Shown piece after piece: positions 18,391 to 27,978 of a stretch of DNA of 58,895 bases. Under the pieces are notes generated by a model. The model made no database searches, was not told the DNA's origin, and was given only the letters and a program-made list of their open reading frames with translations. Position 1 is the first letter of the stretch; the number at the start of each line of letters is the position of its first letter. The DNA lies in assembly GCA_015063795.1 (NCBI GenBank), contig SVTL01000013.1:1-58895 (forward strand). Direction: 5' to 3'. A program made the position numbers and the translations under genes. The DNA comes from Oscillospiraceae bacterium (GTDB taxonomy: Bacteria; Bacillota; Clostridia; Oscillospirales; CAG-272).

Positions 18391-19602
18391 ATGAAATATT
18401 TGGTGCTTTTGTATGACGGCATGGCCGACTACCCGATGGAGGAGCTGAACGGCGGCACGCCCATGTCCGTTGCCAAGAAGCCTCTGATGGATAAGCTGGC
18501 AGCCGATTCGCTGGTGGGAACGGTTTCCAACGTTCCGCCGCATATGGTCCCCGAAAGCGATACGGCCAACATTGCGGTCATGTCCTATGATCCCGCTGTG
18601 TATTCCAAGGGCAGAAGCCCGCTGGAGGCGGTGAGCATGGGCATCGACATGGCGCCCGACGAGACGGCATACCGCGTCAATCTGGTCACGCTCAGCGAGG
18701 AAGAAGAAAACTACGACGACAAGATCATGCTCGACCATTCCTCCGATGAAATCAGCACCGCCGAGGCAGACGTGCTCATCAAGGCGGTGGAGGAGGCCTT
18801 CGGTACCGACTTCCGCCATTTCTACACCGGCGTCAGCTACCGCCACTGCCTGATCTGGAAGAACACCCCCGCCGAATACAACTTCATGCGTCCGCACGAC
18901 ATCCTCGGTCAGTGCATCAAAGAGCACGTGCCCCAGGGCGAGAACGGACGTCCGTTCTACGAATTGATGAAGGCCAGCTATGAGCTGCTGTCCAATCACC
19001 CCGTCAACCTTGCCAGAGCCGAAAAAGGACTGCGCAAGGCCAATTCGCTGTGGTTCTGGAGCCCGGGCAAGAAGCCCGCTCTGCCCAACTTCAAGGAGAA
19101 GTGGGGGCTGGATGCATCGGTCATCTCGGCCGTCGACCTGATCAAGGGCATCGGCATCTGTGCGGGCATGAAGTCCATCGATGTGGAGGGTGCCACGGGC
19201 AACATCCACACCAATTTCCGCGGCAAGGGCGAGGCCGCCATCGGCGCATTCAAGGAGGGAAGCGACTTTGTGTACATCCACGTGGAAGCGCCCGACGAGA
19301 GCGGTCACCGTGCCGAGCTTGACAACAAGATTTTGTCCATTGAAAAGATCGAGCAGGATATTCTCACCCCTGTTTACGAATACTTAAAAGCGAGCGGTGA
19401 GGATTTCAAGATCCTCTGCCTGCCCGACCACCCCACGCCCATCTGCAAGAGAACGCACACCATCGATCCCGTTCCCTTCATGATCTACTCCAGCAAGGAG
19501 AAGAAGAACGGCGTTTCCTGCTTCACCGAGCAGACCGCCAAGGACACGGGGCTGTACATCGAGCACGGCTACAACCTGCTGGATCATATGATCGAAAAAT
19601 AA
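18391..19602 (+). CDS. apgM: cofactor-independent phosphoglycerate mutase, archaeal-type (ApgM)
   Basis: 403 residues. The metallo-phosphatase core motifs are DGMADYP at the N-terminus, PESDTANIAVMSYDP with the phosphorylated serine, and the C-terminal metal ligands in HVEAPDESGH and LPDHPTP. This is the short ApgM type rather than the longer bacterial GpmI. It interconverts 3- and 2-phosphoglycerate, or phosphonopyruvate-type substrates in some members. GAAAGGACGG precedes the ATG. It begins a plus-strand run with lepB and rbgA at spacings of 24 and 75 bp, but a metabolic link between them is not evident. Confidence 0.92.
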   Translation: MKYLVLLYDGMADYPMEELNGGTPMSVAKKPLMDKLAADSLVGTVSNVPPHMVPESDTANIAVMSYDPAVYSKGRSPLEAVSMGIDMAPDETAYRVNLVTLSEEEENYDDKIMLDHSSDEISTAEADVLIKAVEEAFGTDFRHFYTGVSYRHCLIWKNTPAEYNFMRPHDILGQCIKEHVPQGENGRPFYELMKASYELLSNHPVNLARAEKGLRKANSLWFWSPGKKPALPNFKEKWGLDASVISAVDLIKGIGICAGMKSIDVEGATGNIHTNFRGKGEAAIGAFKEGSDFVYIHVEAPDESGHRAELDNKILSIEKIEQDILTPVYEYLKASGEDFKILCLPDHPTPICKRTHTIDPVPFMIYSSKEKKNGVSCFTEQTAKDTGLYIEHGYNLLDHMIEK

Positions 19603-19626
19603 AACGCCGAAAGGAGAAGCTTCCGG

Positions 19627-20277
19627 ATGGAAAACGAAGAAAAGCGCCTCCCCGGGCAGGAAGCGGAAGACGCGCCGGCGGCAGCTGAACAAGCGCCTGT
19701 GCAGTCCGCGGAGGAAGCCGCCAAGCCCGATGCGGTGGAGAGCGTGTACGAATGGCTGGAGATCTTTGTCTTCTCCATTGCCTTTGTCATGCTGCTGTTC
19801 ACCTTTGTGATGAGGCTGGCCATTGTGGACGGCCAATCGATGGAGAACACGCTTCACGACAAGGAAACGCTGATCCTCTCCAATCTGTTCTATACCCCCG
19901 AGCAGGGGGATATCATCGTCTTTCAGTCGCCGACAAGCGTCTTCAAAACCCCTCTGGTCAAGCGTGTGATCGCCACCGAGGGACAGGTGGTGGACATTGA
20001 CTTTGACACCTGGCAGGTGACCGTGGACGGTGTGCCCGTGAAAGAGGACGACTATGTGAAATACGATTACATCGGCGGCGAGCTGTATCGGATGCGCCAG
20101 TCCGATGTGACCTTCCCCCATACCGTGGCCGATGGCTGCGTGTTTGTGATGGGAGATAACCGCAACGGCTCCTCCGACAGCCGAACGTCGGGTGTGGGAG
20201 ACATTGACACCCGTTTTGTTCTGGGCAAGGTGCTCTGCCGCATCTTTCCGCTGAACAAGATCGGCGGACTTCGGTAA
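19627..20277 (+). CDS. lepB: signal peptidase I
   Basis: 216 residues. An acidic, alanine-rich cytoplasmic tail (1-38) comes before a single membrane helix (about 43-66), then the catalytic domain outside the membrane: nucleophile Ser71 in GQSMENTL, general-base Lys112 in LVKRVIATEG, and the conserved GDNRNGSSDSR box. It removes signal peptides from exported proteins such as the dockerin protein and others in this window. AAAGGAG precedes the ATG. Single-helix architecture is typical of Gram-positive enzymes. Confidence 0.95.
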   Translation: MENEEKRLPGQEAEDAPAAAEQAPVQSAEEAAKPDAVESVYEWLEIFVFSIAFVMLLFTFVMRLAIVDGQSMENTLHDKETLILSNLFYTPEQGDIIVFQSPTSVFKTPLVKRVIATEGQVVDIDFDTWQVTVDGVPVKEDDYVKYDYIGGELYRMRQSDVTFPHTVADGCVFVMGDNRNGSSDSRTSGVGDIDTRFVLGKVLCRIFPLNKIGGLR

Positions 20278-20352
20278 ACAAAGCCGATTGCAAAAGACAC
20301 CGGATCGGAAAAAGACATCCGAAGGAATTTTCAGAAAGCAGAAGGAATGACC

Positions 20353-21216
20353 ATGCCCTCTCAATTGATTCAATGGTTCCCGGGCCACATGGCCAAAACC
20401 AAGCGCCTCATCCGCGAATCGCTCTCCTCGGTGGATCTGATCATCGAGGTGCTGGATGCCCGCGTGCCGTTATCCTCCGCCAATCCCGAGCTGATGCGTC
20501 TGATCAGCGGCAAGCCCCTGCTGAAGCTGTTCAGCAAGACCGGGCTGGCCGATCCCGATAAGACCGCCGCCTGGAAGCGTTTTTATGCCGAAAAGGGCAT
20601 CGAGTGTGTGTTCATTGACACCATCAGCGGAAGCGGATACAACGAGATCATGCCTGCCGTCCGCCGTCTGCTGGCGGAAAAGATCGAGCGCAACGAGAAA
20701 AAGGGTATGAGCGGAAAAGCCCTGCGCGCGATGGTGGTGGGCATCCCCAATTCGGGCAAGTCCTCGCTGATCAACAAGCTGGCGGGGGCGAAAAAGGCCC
20801 GCGTGGAGGACCGCCCGGGCGTAACGGTTTCCAAGCAGTGGGTGAGCACCTCCATCGGGCTTGAGCTGCTGGATATGCCGGGCGTTTTGTGGCCGAAGTT
20901 TGAGGATCAGACGGTGGGACTGCGGCTGGCGTTTACGGGCGCGGTCAAGGACGACGTGCTGGATCTTCTCGACGTGGCCTCCCGCCTGTGCGGAACGCTC
21001 CGCGAGACCTATCCCCGCTGCCTCTGCGAGCGGTATAAGCTGAGCGAGGAGGAGCTGTATGCAGACGAGCTGTCCTACGATCTGCTGCTCCGCATCGGCA
21101 AAAAGCGAGGCTTCCTGCTCTCGGGCGGCGTTGTGGATGACGACCGTACCGCCCGCATTCTTTTGGACGAATTCCGCGGCGGAAAGATCGGGAGGATCAC
21201 CCTTGAAAAGCCTTGA
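20353..21216 (+). CDS. rbgA: ribosome biogenesis GTPase RbgA (YlqF)
   Basis: 287 residues from the ATG at 20353 (AAGGA lies six bases upstream; the ATG at 20347 is too close to it). The protein is circularly permuted as in RbgA: the opening [13 protein letters not shown] is diagnostic, G1 is GIPNSGKSS, and G3 is DMPG. RbgA assists late assembly of the 50S subunit. The G4 motif, normally NKxD (NKAD in B. subtilis RbgA), reads SKTG here (LFSKTGLAD), so both key residues for guanine specificity are changed. The downstream rnhB starts inside its 3' end. Confidence 0.93.
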   Translation: MPSQLIQWFPGHMAKTKRLIRESLSSVDLIIEVLDARVPLSSANPELMRLISGKPLLKLFSKTGLADPDKTAAWKRFYAEKGIECVFIDTISGSGYNEIMPAVRRLLAEKIERNEKKGMSGKALRAMVVGIPNSGKSSLINKLAGAKKARVEDRPGVTVSKQWVSTSIGLELLDMPGVLWPKFEDQTVGLRLAFTGAVKDDVLDLLDVASRLCGTLRETYPRCLCERYKLSEEELYADELSYDLLLRIGKKRGFLLSGGVVDDDRTARILLDEFRGGKIGRITLEKP

Positions 21217-21838
21217 TTTTACCGAACAGAATGCCCTCGCGTCAGAGCTGAAAAGCAAGGCGGGGCTTGCAATTGCCGACCGTCCTCTCCTGATTGCGGG
21301 AGTGGACGAGGCCGGGCGCGGACCGCTGGCAGGGCCTGTGGCTGCCGCCGCCTGCATTCTGCCCGAGGGACTCGTGATCGAAGGACTGAACGATTCGAAA
21401 AAGCTCAGCGAAAAGAAGAGGGAAGCGCTGTTTGATCAGATCTGTGAGAAAGCGGCCGCCTTCTGCATTGCCTCTGCCACGGTGGAGGAGATCGATCGGC
21501 TGAACATTTTGGAGGCCACGCTGCTGGCCATGCGCCGGGCGGTGGAGGGGCTGCCGCTTGTGCCCGATGTCCTTCTCATCGATGGCAACGTCAGCCGCAG
21601 CTTTGACAAGCCGGCGCGCGCGGTCATCGGCGGCGATGCCAAATGCCCGTCCATTGCGGCCGCCTCGATTCTGGCCAAGGTCTGGCGGGATCGGTATTGC
21701 GCGGAGCTGGATGCCAAATACCCCGCTTACGGCTTTGCGGCCCACAAGGGGTATGGGACCAAGCAGCACATCGAGGCTCTGCGTGCACACGGCGCCACCC
21801 CCGACCATCGGGCGCTGTTTGTGAGAAAATTTGTGTGA
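21203..21838 (+). CDS. rnhB: ribonuclease HII
   Basis: 211 residues from the TTG at 21203, which has GGGAGG seven bases upstream and overlaps the rbgA stop by 14 bp. Catalytic acids are in [13 protein letters not shown] (the DE pair), and further acidic residues in LIDGN and the C-terminal half ([14 protein letters not shown] is a family hallmark). It cuts RNA in RNA-DNA hybrids, including single ribonucleotides in DNA. Adjacent rbgA and yraN are common neighbours in Firmicutes, which supports the call. Confidence 0.94.
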   Translation: MKSLDFTEQNALASELKSKAGLAIADRPLLIAGVDEAGRGPLAGPVAAAACILPEGLVIEGLNDSKKLSEKKREALFDQICEKAAAFCIASATVEEIDRLNILEATLLAMRRAVEGLPLVPDVLLIDGNVSRSFDKPARAVIGGDAKCPSIAAASILAKVWRDRYCAELDAKYPAYGFAAHKGYGTKQHIEALRAHGATPDHRALFVRKFV

Positions 21839-21848
21839 GGGAGACGGT

Positions 21849-22268
21849 ATGAACAACCAACCCGACCGCAGGACCGTCGGACGCTTTGCCGAGCAGGTTG
21901 CCGCTTCGTATCTGGCGCAGAACGGCTATGCCATCGTCTGTACCAATTACACGCTCAAGGGCGGAGAGATCGACATCATCGCCGAAAACGATGAATATAT
22001 TGTCTTTGTGGAGGTCAAGTCCAGGGACAAAGCCTATGTCCCCGGCTACGGACGTCCTTCGCTGGCGGTCACCGAGGGCAAAAAACGCCGTGTGGTGCAG
22101 ACCGCGCAGTTGTATCTGCTGAAAAATCCCTGCGAAAAGGCGGCGCGGATCGATGTCATCGAGGTGATCACCGACCGTGAGGGCGGCAAGCCCAAGCTCA
22201 GGCACTATGAAAATGCCTTCGATGCCACCGGACGCAGTGTTTACGACAGGAGCTCGTACCGCTATTGA
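21849..22268 (+). CDS. yraN: UPF0102/YraN family endonuclease-like protein
   Basis: 139 residues. YraN family features are GRFAEQVAASYLAQNGY, NYTLKGGEIDIIAEN and FVEVKSR, which form a PD-(D/E)XK nuclease-like core (GEIDI, EVK). Activity is not established for most members. The ATG at 21849 has GAGGGAGA upstream and follows the rnhB stop by 10 bp. The stop overlaps the TTG start of the dipeptidase gene (TTGA). Position after rnhB is the usual context. Confidence 0.9.
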   Translation: MNNQPDRRTVGRFAEQVAASYLAQNGYAIVCTNYTLKGGEIDIIAENDEYIVFVEVKSRDKAYVPGYGRPSLAVTEGKKRRVVQTAQLYLLKNPCEKAARIDVIEVITDREGGKPKLRHYENAFDATGRSVYDRSSYRY

Positions 22269-23161
22269 TCTATTACGATTTTCATTGCGACACATTATAT
22301 GAGATGGAAAAGCGCGGCCTTCCCTATGAGCAGGAGAGGCTGCACATCGGGCCTTCCAAGAGCCGCGTTTTTGACGAATACGGTCAGGTCTTTGCGGCCT
22401 GGTCGGACCATAAAAAGAGCGACGGCGCGTGTATGGAGGCCTTCCGCCGTATGCGAAGCCTGTTTGAAGAGCAGATCGCCCCGCGTGCTTCGGACACCTT
22501 CCGCCCCTTTCTGGCGGTGGAGGATGCCCGTTTGTTAGAGGGAAGGATCGAAAGACTGGAGGAGCTGTATGACAGCGGCGTCCGCCTGATGACGATGACA
22601 TGGCAGGGCGAGAGCTGCATCGGCGGCGCCTTTGACACCGAAATTGGGCTGACCGACTTCGGCAAAGAGGCTGTCAGGCAGATGATCCGTCTCGGGATGG
22701 TGCCCGACATCTCCCACGCCTCGGACAAAACCGCCGGGGAGATTCTGGACATCGCCGAGAGGGAAGGGGGCATTGCCGTTGCCACCCATTCCAATGCCCG
22801 AAGCGTGTTTGCCCATCCGCGCAATCTGACCGATGACCTGTTCCGGAGAGTCCTTGCTGTCGGCGGCATGGTGGGCATCAGCTTAGCGCCTCAGCATTTA
22901 GCGGAGGATGCGGACATCGGTTCGGTCCTGCGCCATCTGGAGCACGATTTGTCGCTGGGCGGTGAGGATGCTCTCTGCCTCGGATGCGATCTGGACGGTG
23001 TGGAGAGACTGCCGCGCGGCATCGCGTCTGTTGCGGATGTGAAAACGCTCATCGAGGCCATGCCCTTCGGGGAGAGCGTGAAAAAGAAGATTGCAGGGGA
23101 AAACCTGAAGCGCTTTCTCCTGTCGATATACAACGACGGTTCAAAATACGATTGTACATAA
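22265..23161 (+). CDS. membrane dipeptidase (M19 family)
   Basis: 298 residues. The M19 zinc motifs are DFHCDTL at the N-terminus, the bridging acid within FLAVEDA, and DISHASDKT and VATHSNAR further on; LGCDLDGVERLP is near the end. These cytoplasmic zinc enzymes hydrolyse dipeptides, often with D-residues. It starts with TTG overlapping the yraN stop by 4 bp, so translation is coupled. It has no signal peptide. thrC follows after 14 bp. Confidence 0.9.
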   Translation: MIYYDFHCDTLYEMEKRGLPYEQERLHIGPSKSRVFDEYGQVFAAWSDHKKSDGACMEAFRRMRSLFEEQIAPRASDTFRPFLAVEDARLLEGRIERLEELYDSGVRLMTMTWQGESCIGGAFDTEIGLTDFGKEAVRQMIRLGMVPDISHASDKTAGEILDIAEREGGIAVATHSNARSVFAHPRNLTDDLFRRVLAVGGMVGISLAPQHLAEDADIGSVLRHLEHDLSLGGEDALCLGCDLDGVERLPRGIASVADVKTLIEAMPFGESVKKKIAGENLKRFLLSIYNDGSKYDCT

Positions 23162-23175
23162 AGAAAGGTACGAAA

Positions 23176-24657
23176 ATGGAATACATTAGCACAAGAGGAA
23201 ACAACGGTAAGGTATCGGCCGCACAGGCCATCAAGCAGGGACTGGCCGACGACGGCGGTCTGTTTATGCCCGAGAGCATCCCCCAGCTGACGGTGTTCAG
23301 CATGGAAAAGCTGATCGGCATGACCTATCCGCAGCGCGCGGCATCCATCATGTCCATGTATCTGACCGACTATACCTATGAGGAGCTTCTGGCCGACTGT
23401 GAAAAGGCCTATGCTCCCGACCGCTTCATCGGCGGCGCCTGCCCCATCAGCGAGCTGGGCAAGGATCTTCGCATTCTCGAGCTCTGGCACGGTCCCACCT
23501 GCGCTTTCAAGGATATGGCGCTGCAGATCATGCCCCGTCTGCTCTCCCGCGCGCTGGACAAGACCGGCGAGGAGAGAACGGCTTATATTCTCGTGGCCAC
23601 CTCGGGCGATACGGGTAAGGCCGCGCTGGACGGCTATGCCGACGTGAACAAGACGCGCATCACCGTCTTCTATCCGCTGGACGGTGTCAGCCGCATCCAG
23701 AAGCTGCAGATGGCCACCCAGTCCGGTGAAAATGTGGACGTTTGCGCCATCCACGGCAACTTCGACGATGCCCAGACCGGCGTGAAAAAGATCTTCGGCG
23801 ACAAGGAAGCGCAGAAGGAACTGAACGACAAGGGCTTCTTCTTCTCCAGCGCCAACTCCATCAACTGGGGACGTCTGGTGCCTCAGGTGGTGTACTATGT
23901 ATCCGCTTACTGCGAGCTGGTCAAAAAGGGTGACATCAAGCTGGGCGAGAAGGTGAACGTCTGCGTGCCCACGGGCAACTTCGGCAACATCTTCGCCGCT
24001 TATCTGGCCAAGCAGATGGGACTTCCCCTGGCCAAGCTGGTCTGCGCGTCCAACGTCAACAACATCCTCACCGATTTCCTGCGCACCGGTACGTATGACC
24101 GCAACCGCGCCTTCCACACCACCATGTCGCCCTCGATGGACATCCTCATCTCCAGCAACCTGGAGAGACTGCTGTATCTGCTGGGCGGCAGCGAGAAGAC
24201 CGCAGCTTATATGAAGCAGCTGAACGAGACCGGCTGCTACACCATCGATGAGGAGCTGAAAAAGCGCATCGACGACAGCTTCGTCGGCTATTACTGCGAT
24301 GAAAAGGGCACGTCCGAGACCATCCGCAGCTCCTTTGAGACCTATCATTATCTCCACGATACCCACACGGCTGTCGCCGTCAAGGCGGCGGAGGACTATA
24401 TTCGCGAAACCGGCGATCACCGCCGTATGATCGTGGCGTCCACCGCCAGCCCCTATAAGTTTGCCTCCAGCGTGTACACCGCGCTGACCGACAAAACGCT
24501 TGACGACGAGTTTGAATGCCTCGAGCAGGTCAGTGCCATCTCCGGCACCGAGATCCCGCGTCCGCTGGCCGAGCTTTCGCAGAAGGCCGTCCGCTTCAAT
24601 CAGGCCGTGGATGCCGCATCCATGAAGAATTACGTGCTGGGCGGCATCGGCCGCTGA
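23176..24657 (+). CDS. thrC: threonine synthase
   Basis: 493 residues, the longer (E. coli or yeast-like) type with an N-terminal extension beginning MEYISTRGN. The PLP-binding lysine is in TCAFKDMALQ, and SGDTGKAALDGYAD is the phosphate-binding loop region. Later motifs ANSINWGRLVPQVVYY and VPTGNFGNIFAA are typical. It converts O-phosphohomoserine to threonine. GAAAGG lies before the ATG at 23176. It is the last gene in the run that starts at rbgA. No T-box or attenuator precedes it, so control must be elsewhere in the unit. Confidence 0.96.
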   Translation: MEYISTRGNNGKVSAAQAIKQGLADDGGLFMPESIPQLTVFSMEKLIGMTYPQRAASIMSMYLTDYTYEELLADCEKAYAPDRFIGGACPISELGKDLRILELWHGPTCAFKDMALQIMPRLLSRALDKTGEERTAYILVATSGDTGKAALDGYADVNKTRITVFYPLDGVSRIQKLQMATQSGENVDVCAIHGNFDDAQTGVKKIFGDKEAQKELNDKGFFFSSANSINWGRLVPQVVYYVSAYCELVKKGDIKLGEKVNVCVPTGNFGNIFAAYLAKQMGLPLAKLVCASNVNNILTDFLRTGTYDRNRAFHTTMSPSMDILISSNLERLLYLLGGSEKTAAYMKQLNETGCYTIDEELKKRIDDSFVGYYCDEKGTSETIRSSFETYHYLHDTHTAVAVKAAEDYIRETGDHRRMIVASTASPYKFASSVYTALTDKTLDDEFECLEQVSAISGTEIPRPLAELSQKAVRFNQAVDAASMKNYVLGGIGR

Positions 24658-24749
24658 ATGCTCTGCTTTTGACGGCAAAACGAGACCGCGAAGCGAATTG
24701 CTGCCTCTGCCCGCTCAGCCGATCCGCCTGAATGGGCGGTTACAAAAAC

Positions 24750-24953
24750 TCAGCTCTGCTGCTTGAAGGTGGCGCAGACCGTGTCGGCACAGCTGGTTGC
24801 CTGCGTGGGACCGATGCTGATGGCCTTGGCGGTGCAGCAGCTTTCGCCGTCGTGGAAAGCACAGCTCTTCACGTTGCAGCAAACGCCCTTGATGTGCTTG
24901 ATCTTTTTGCCTGCGGCGCTCTGCTGCGGCAGGCTGTTTGGTTGGTTGTTCAT
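24750..24953 (-). CDS. DUF1540 domain protein, small cysteine-rich
   Basis: 67 residues. The C-terminal 45 residues carry the DUF1540 cysteine pattern: CCNVKSCAFH, SCCTAKAISIGP, SCADTVCATF (eight cysteines in all), suggesting a metal-binding or disulfide-bonded mini-domain. DUF1540 proteins are common in Clostridia and unstudied; function is unknown. AGGG lies before the ATG at 24953. It is convergent with thrC and points away from the phosphoesterase gene. Confidence 0.82.
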   Translation of the reverse strand: MNNQPNSLPQQSAAGKKIKHIKGVCCNVKSCAFHDGESCCTAKAISIGPTQATSCADTVCATFKQQS

Positions 24954-25066
24954 CGTCTTTTGCCCTGTTCTTTCTGTTTTTTGCTTTGAATCATGGAAGA
25001 AACGGATGGATCCGTTCCGCAGATAGTATGAGCGGACAACGTCATTTCGATACCTTTGGGGGAATT

Positions 25067-25771
25067 ATGTCGCTTTTCACCATTTCCGATCTCCATCTGT
25101 CCTTGGCCAACGATAAGCCTATGGATATCTTCGGCTCGCGCTGGCAGGATCATACCGCCAAGCTGGAAAAGAACTGGCGCGCCGTGGTCACCGAGAAGGA
25201 CACGGTGGTGGTGGCCGGCGACATCTCCTGGGCCATCGATCTGAAGGAGGCTGAGAAGGATCTTTGCTTTCTGCATTCGCTTCCCGGAAAAAAGATCATC
25301 AGCAAGGGCAACCACGACTATTGGTGGACAACAGCGTCCAAGATGAAAGCCTTTTTTGAAGAGAAAGGCATCGATTCCATCGATCTTTTGTATAACAACG
25401 CCCATTGCGAGCAGGGCTTTGTGATCTGCGGCAGCCGCGGCTGGTACAACGATGAGAAGGGCGCGCCCAAGGAGAGCGATTATGAGAAGATCGTCAACCG
25501 CGAGGTGATCCGTCTGGAGCTGTCCATTCAGGAGGGGCTGAAGAAGAACGATTGCGATGAACTGCTGGTGTTCCTGCATTTTCCGCCGGTGTTCCGCGGC
25601 TTTGTCTGTCAGGAGCTGATCGACCTGTTGAACAAATACCGCATCGGGCGCTGCTTTTTCGGTCACATCCACGGCGTTTACGATTTTCCGCAGACCTTTT
25701 TCCACGAGGGCATCGAGTTTACCATGACCAGCGCCGATTTTCTTCATTTTCTGCCGATCAAAATCCAATAA
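25067..25771 (+). CDS. calcineurin-like metallophosphoesterase
   Basis: 234 residues. The binuclear metal motifs are all visible: SDLHLS (D, H), VVAGDISWA (D), KGNHDYWW (NH-D), and near the C-terminus LHFPPV and FGHIHGVYD (two His groups). This subfamily is annotated as cytoplasmic phosphoesterase of unknown substrate in Firmicutes. The ATG at 25067 has TTGGGGGAA upstream. An alternative in-frame start 39 bp upstream would add 13 unconserved residues. It is followed by the tig promoter. Confidence 0.88.
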   Translation: MSLFTISDLHLSLANDKPMDIFGSRWQDHTAKLEKNWRAVVTEKDTVVVAGDISWAIDLKEAEKDLCFLHSLPGKKIISKGNHDYWWTTASKMKAFFEEKGIDSIDLLYNNAHCEQGFVICGSRGWYNDEKGAPKESDYEKIVNREVIRLELSIQEGLKKNDCDELLVFLHFPPVFRGFVCQELIDLLNKYRIGRCFFGHIHGVYDFPQTFFHEGIEFTMTSADFLHFLPIKIQ

Positions 25772-25797
25772 AATGAAGAGAAATTTTGTGAAAATCC

Positions 25798-25826
25798 TTG
25801 ACTTTAATGCAAAACTTTGCTACTAT
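25798..25826 (+). promoter_or_regulatory. sigma-A-type promoter of tig-clpP-clpX
   Basis: TTGACT, 17 bp, TACTAT, about 65 bp before the tig start codon. The leader is AT-rich and has no CtsR-like direct heptads or CIRCE element that I can see. Confidence 0.78.
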
Positions 25827-25892
25827 ATACATTTGATGGTATGTATTTTTTTGCAAATAATTTAACTGATATAGATATCGGAGGAAGTAACC

Positions 25893-27311
25893 ATGAGTTT
25901 GAAGAGTGTCAATCAGCTCGAAAAAAATGCCGTTGAATTGGAGATCCTCATTCCCAAGAATGAGTTCGATGAGGCGGTAACGCGCGCGTTCAAGAAGAAC
26001 GCAGGCAAGATCAGCATTCCCGGTTTCCGCCGCGGAAAGGCTCCCAGAAATTTTGTTGAGAAGTATTACGGCAAGGGCGTGTTCGATGACGAAGCCATCA
26101 ACGACATCCTTCCCGCCATGTATGAGGCCGCTCTGGCCGAGTCGAAGGTGGAGGCGGTCAGCGCTCCCGAGTTCGAAGCCGTTTCCAACGATGAGAACGG
26201 CGTTCTGATCAAGGCTAAGCTCTACCGCAAGCCCGACGTGGAAGTGAAGGATTATCTCGGTCTCACCGCTGAGAAGGAGGTTGAGAAGGTCACCGCCGCT
26301 ATGGTGGATGCCGAGATCGACCGCATGAGAGAAAGAAACGCCCGCACCATCGATGTCACCGACCGCGCCGCCGCCAAGGATGACACGGTCACCATCGACT
26401 ACGAGGGCTCTGTTGACGGCGTTCCCTTTGAGGGCGGCAAGGCCGACGGCGCCGATCTGAAGCTGGGCAGCGGTCAGTTCATTCCCGGCTTCGAGGATCA
26501 GATCATCGGCAAGAGCATCGGCGATGAGTTTGATGTGAACGTCACCTTCCCCACCGAGTACCATGCCGAAGAGCTGGCCGGTAAGGCTGCCGTGTTCAAG
26601 GTGAAGCTCCATGCCATCAAGTGCAGCGAGCTGCCCGCCGCCGACGACGAATTTGCCAAGGATGTTTCGGAATTTGATACGCTGGCTGAATATAAGAGCG
26701 ACATCAAGGCAAAAATGACCGAGAGAAACGCTCAGGCTGCCGACAAGGCGGTCGAGGCTCAGCTGATCGACGGTATCATCGCCAACATGACCGTGGATAT
26801 CCCTGCGGCTATGATCGAGACCGAGTGCAATGCTCTGATCCGTGAATATGAGGGCAATCTGCGTATGCAGGGCCTGGACCTCAACACCTTCTTCAAGTAC
26901 ACCGGTATGGACCTCGCCAAGATGCGCGAGCAGTTTGCTCCCGACGCTGAGAGACGCGTGAAGGTCCGTCTGGCCCTGGAGAAGATCGTGGAGCTGGAGA
27001 AGATCGAGGTGTCCGAGGAGGATATCGAGGCTGAGTTCGACAAGATCGCAAAGGCTTACGATATGAAGATCGAGTCGGTGAAGGCCAGCATCCCCGCCGA
27101 GGGCATCAAGTCCGATCTGGCCGTTGAGAAGGCCATCAACCTGATCAAGGAAAAGGCCGTCATCACCGAGAAGAAGGCTGCCAAGAAGACCACCAAGAAG
27201 ACCGCCGAGAAGGCTGAAAAGGCCGAGGGCGAGGCTGCCGAAAAGCCCGAGAAGAAGAAAACCACCAGAAAGAAAGCGGCCGATAAGGCAGAAGAAAAGC
27301 CGGCCGAGTAA
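25893..27311 (+). CDS. tig: trigger factor (ribosome-bound chaperone / prolyl isomerase)
   Basis: 472 residues. Order: N-terminal ribosome-binding domain (GFRRGKAPRNFVEKYYG is the signature), FKBP-type PPIase domain (about 160-245: TIDYEGSVDG, LGSGQFIPGFEDQIIG), and the helical C-terminal chaperone domain. It meets nascent chains at the ribosome exit. GGAGGAAG precedes the ATG. Unusually, the final 45 or so residues are a lysine/alanine/glutamate/threonine tail (KKAAKKTTKKTAEKAEKAEG and so on), reminiscent of histone-H1-like tails and absent from typical trigger factors of about 430 residues. Confidence 0.96.
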   Translation: MSLKSVNQLEKNAVELEILIPKNEFDEAVTRAFKKNAGKISIPGFRRGKAPRNFVEKYYGKGVFDDEAINDILPAMYEAALAESKVEAVSAPEFEAVSNDENGVLIKAKLYRKPDVEVKDYLGLTAEKEVEKVTAAMVDAEIDRMRERNARTIDVTDRAAAKDDTVTIDYEGSVDGVPFEGGKADGADLKLGSGQFIPGFEDQIIGKSIGDEFDVNVTFPTEYHAEELAGKAAVFKVKLHAIKCSELPAADDEFAKDVSEFDTLAEYKSDIKAKMTERNAQAADKAVEAQLIDGIIANMTVDIPAAMIETECNALIREYEGNLRMQGLDLNTFFKYTGMDLAKMREQFAPDAERRVKVRLALEKIVELEKIEVSEEDIEAEFDKIAKAYDMKIESVKASIPAEGIKSDLAVEKAINLIKEKAVITEKKAAKKTTKKTAEKAEKAEGEAAEKPEKKKTTRKKAADKAEEKPAE

Positions 27312-27339
27312 GTCTTTCAAAAAGAAATGAGGCAAGCAT

Positions 27340-27924
27340 ATGGCATTGGTACCAACCGTAATTGAAACCACCAACCGCGGAGAAAGAGCGTATGACATTT
27401 ATTCCCGTCTGCTCAACGATCGGATCGTCTTCCTCGCGGACGAAGTGAACGATGTGACCGCGTCTCTGGTCGTGGCCCAGCTGCTCTTTTTGGAGTCGCA
27501 GGATCCCGATAAGGACATCAGTCTGTATATCAACAGTCCCGGCGGCTCCATCACGGCCGGCATGGCCATTTACGATACGATGAACTACATCAAGTGCGAC
27601 GTGTCCACCATCTGCGTGGGTATGGCCGCCAGCATGGGCGCGTTTCTGCTCAGCTCGGGCGCCAAGGGCAAGCGTTTTGCCCTGCCCAACAGCGAGATCA
27701 TGATCCATCAGCCGCTTCTGAGCGGCATGCAGGGCCAGGCCAGCGACATCAAGATCCATGCTGACCGCATCATCAAGATCCGCGAAACGCTGAACGGCAT
27801 TCTGGCAAAGAACACCGGCAAGTCCATCGAGGTCATCGAAAAGGATACCGACCGCGACAACTTCCTCACCGCGGAGGAGGCCTGTGCATACGGGCTGGTC
27901 GATAAGGTCATCGCCAAGCGGTAA
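27340..27924 (+). CDS. clpP: ATP-dependent Clp protease proteolytic subunit
   Basis: 194 residues, normal length. Catalytic Ser98 lies in MAASMGA, His123 in MIHQP, and the aspartate in the DTDRDN segment near the C-terminus. The oxyanion strand [11 protein letters not shown] is conserved. It forms the 14-mer proteolytic chamber fed by ClpX, encoded next. It follows tig by 28 bp with GAGGCAAG before the ATG. The tig-clpP-clpX order is ancestral in bacteria. Confidence 0.97.
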   Translation: MALVPTVIETTNRGERAYDIYSRLLNDRIVFLADEVNDVTASLVVAQLLFLESQDPDKDISLYINSPGGSITAGMAIYDTMNYIKCDVSTICVGMAASMGAFLLSSGAKGKRFALPNSEIMIHQPLLSGMQGQASDIKIHADRIIKIRETLNGILAKNTGKSIEVIEKDTDRDNFLTAEEACAYGLVDKVIAKR

Positions 27925-27978
27925 AGCCGCAGGCGGACCATCCGCGGACCTGTTTATCATGTAGAAAGGCATATTCTT

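Noticed and set aside
23000-23176. Possible T-box or threonine attenuator before thrC
   Set aside because: The region is coding sequence of the dipeptidase gene with a 14-bp gap; no T-box motif or leader peptide is present.
25827-25892. CtsR or CIRCE heat-shock operator before tig-clpP-clpX
   Set aside because: Neither the CtsR heptad repeats nor the CIRCE inverted repeat is seen in the short leader.
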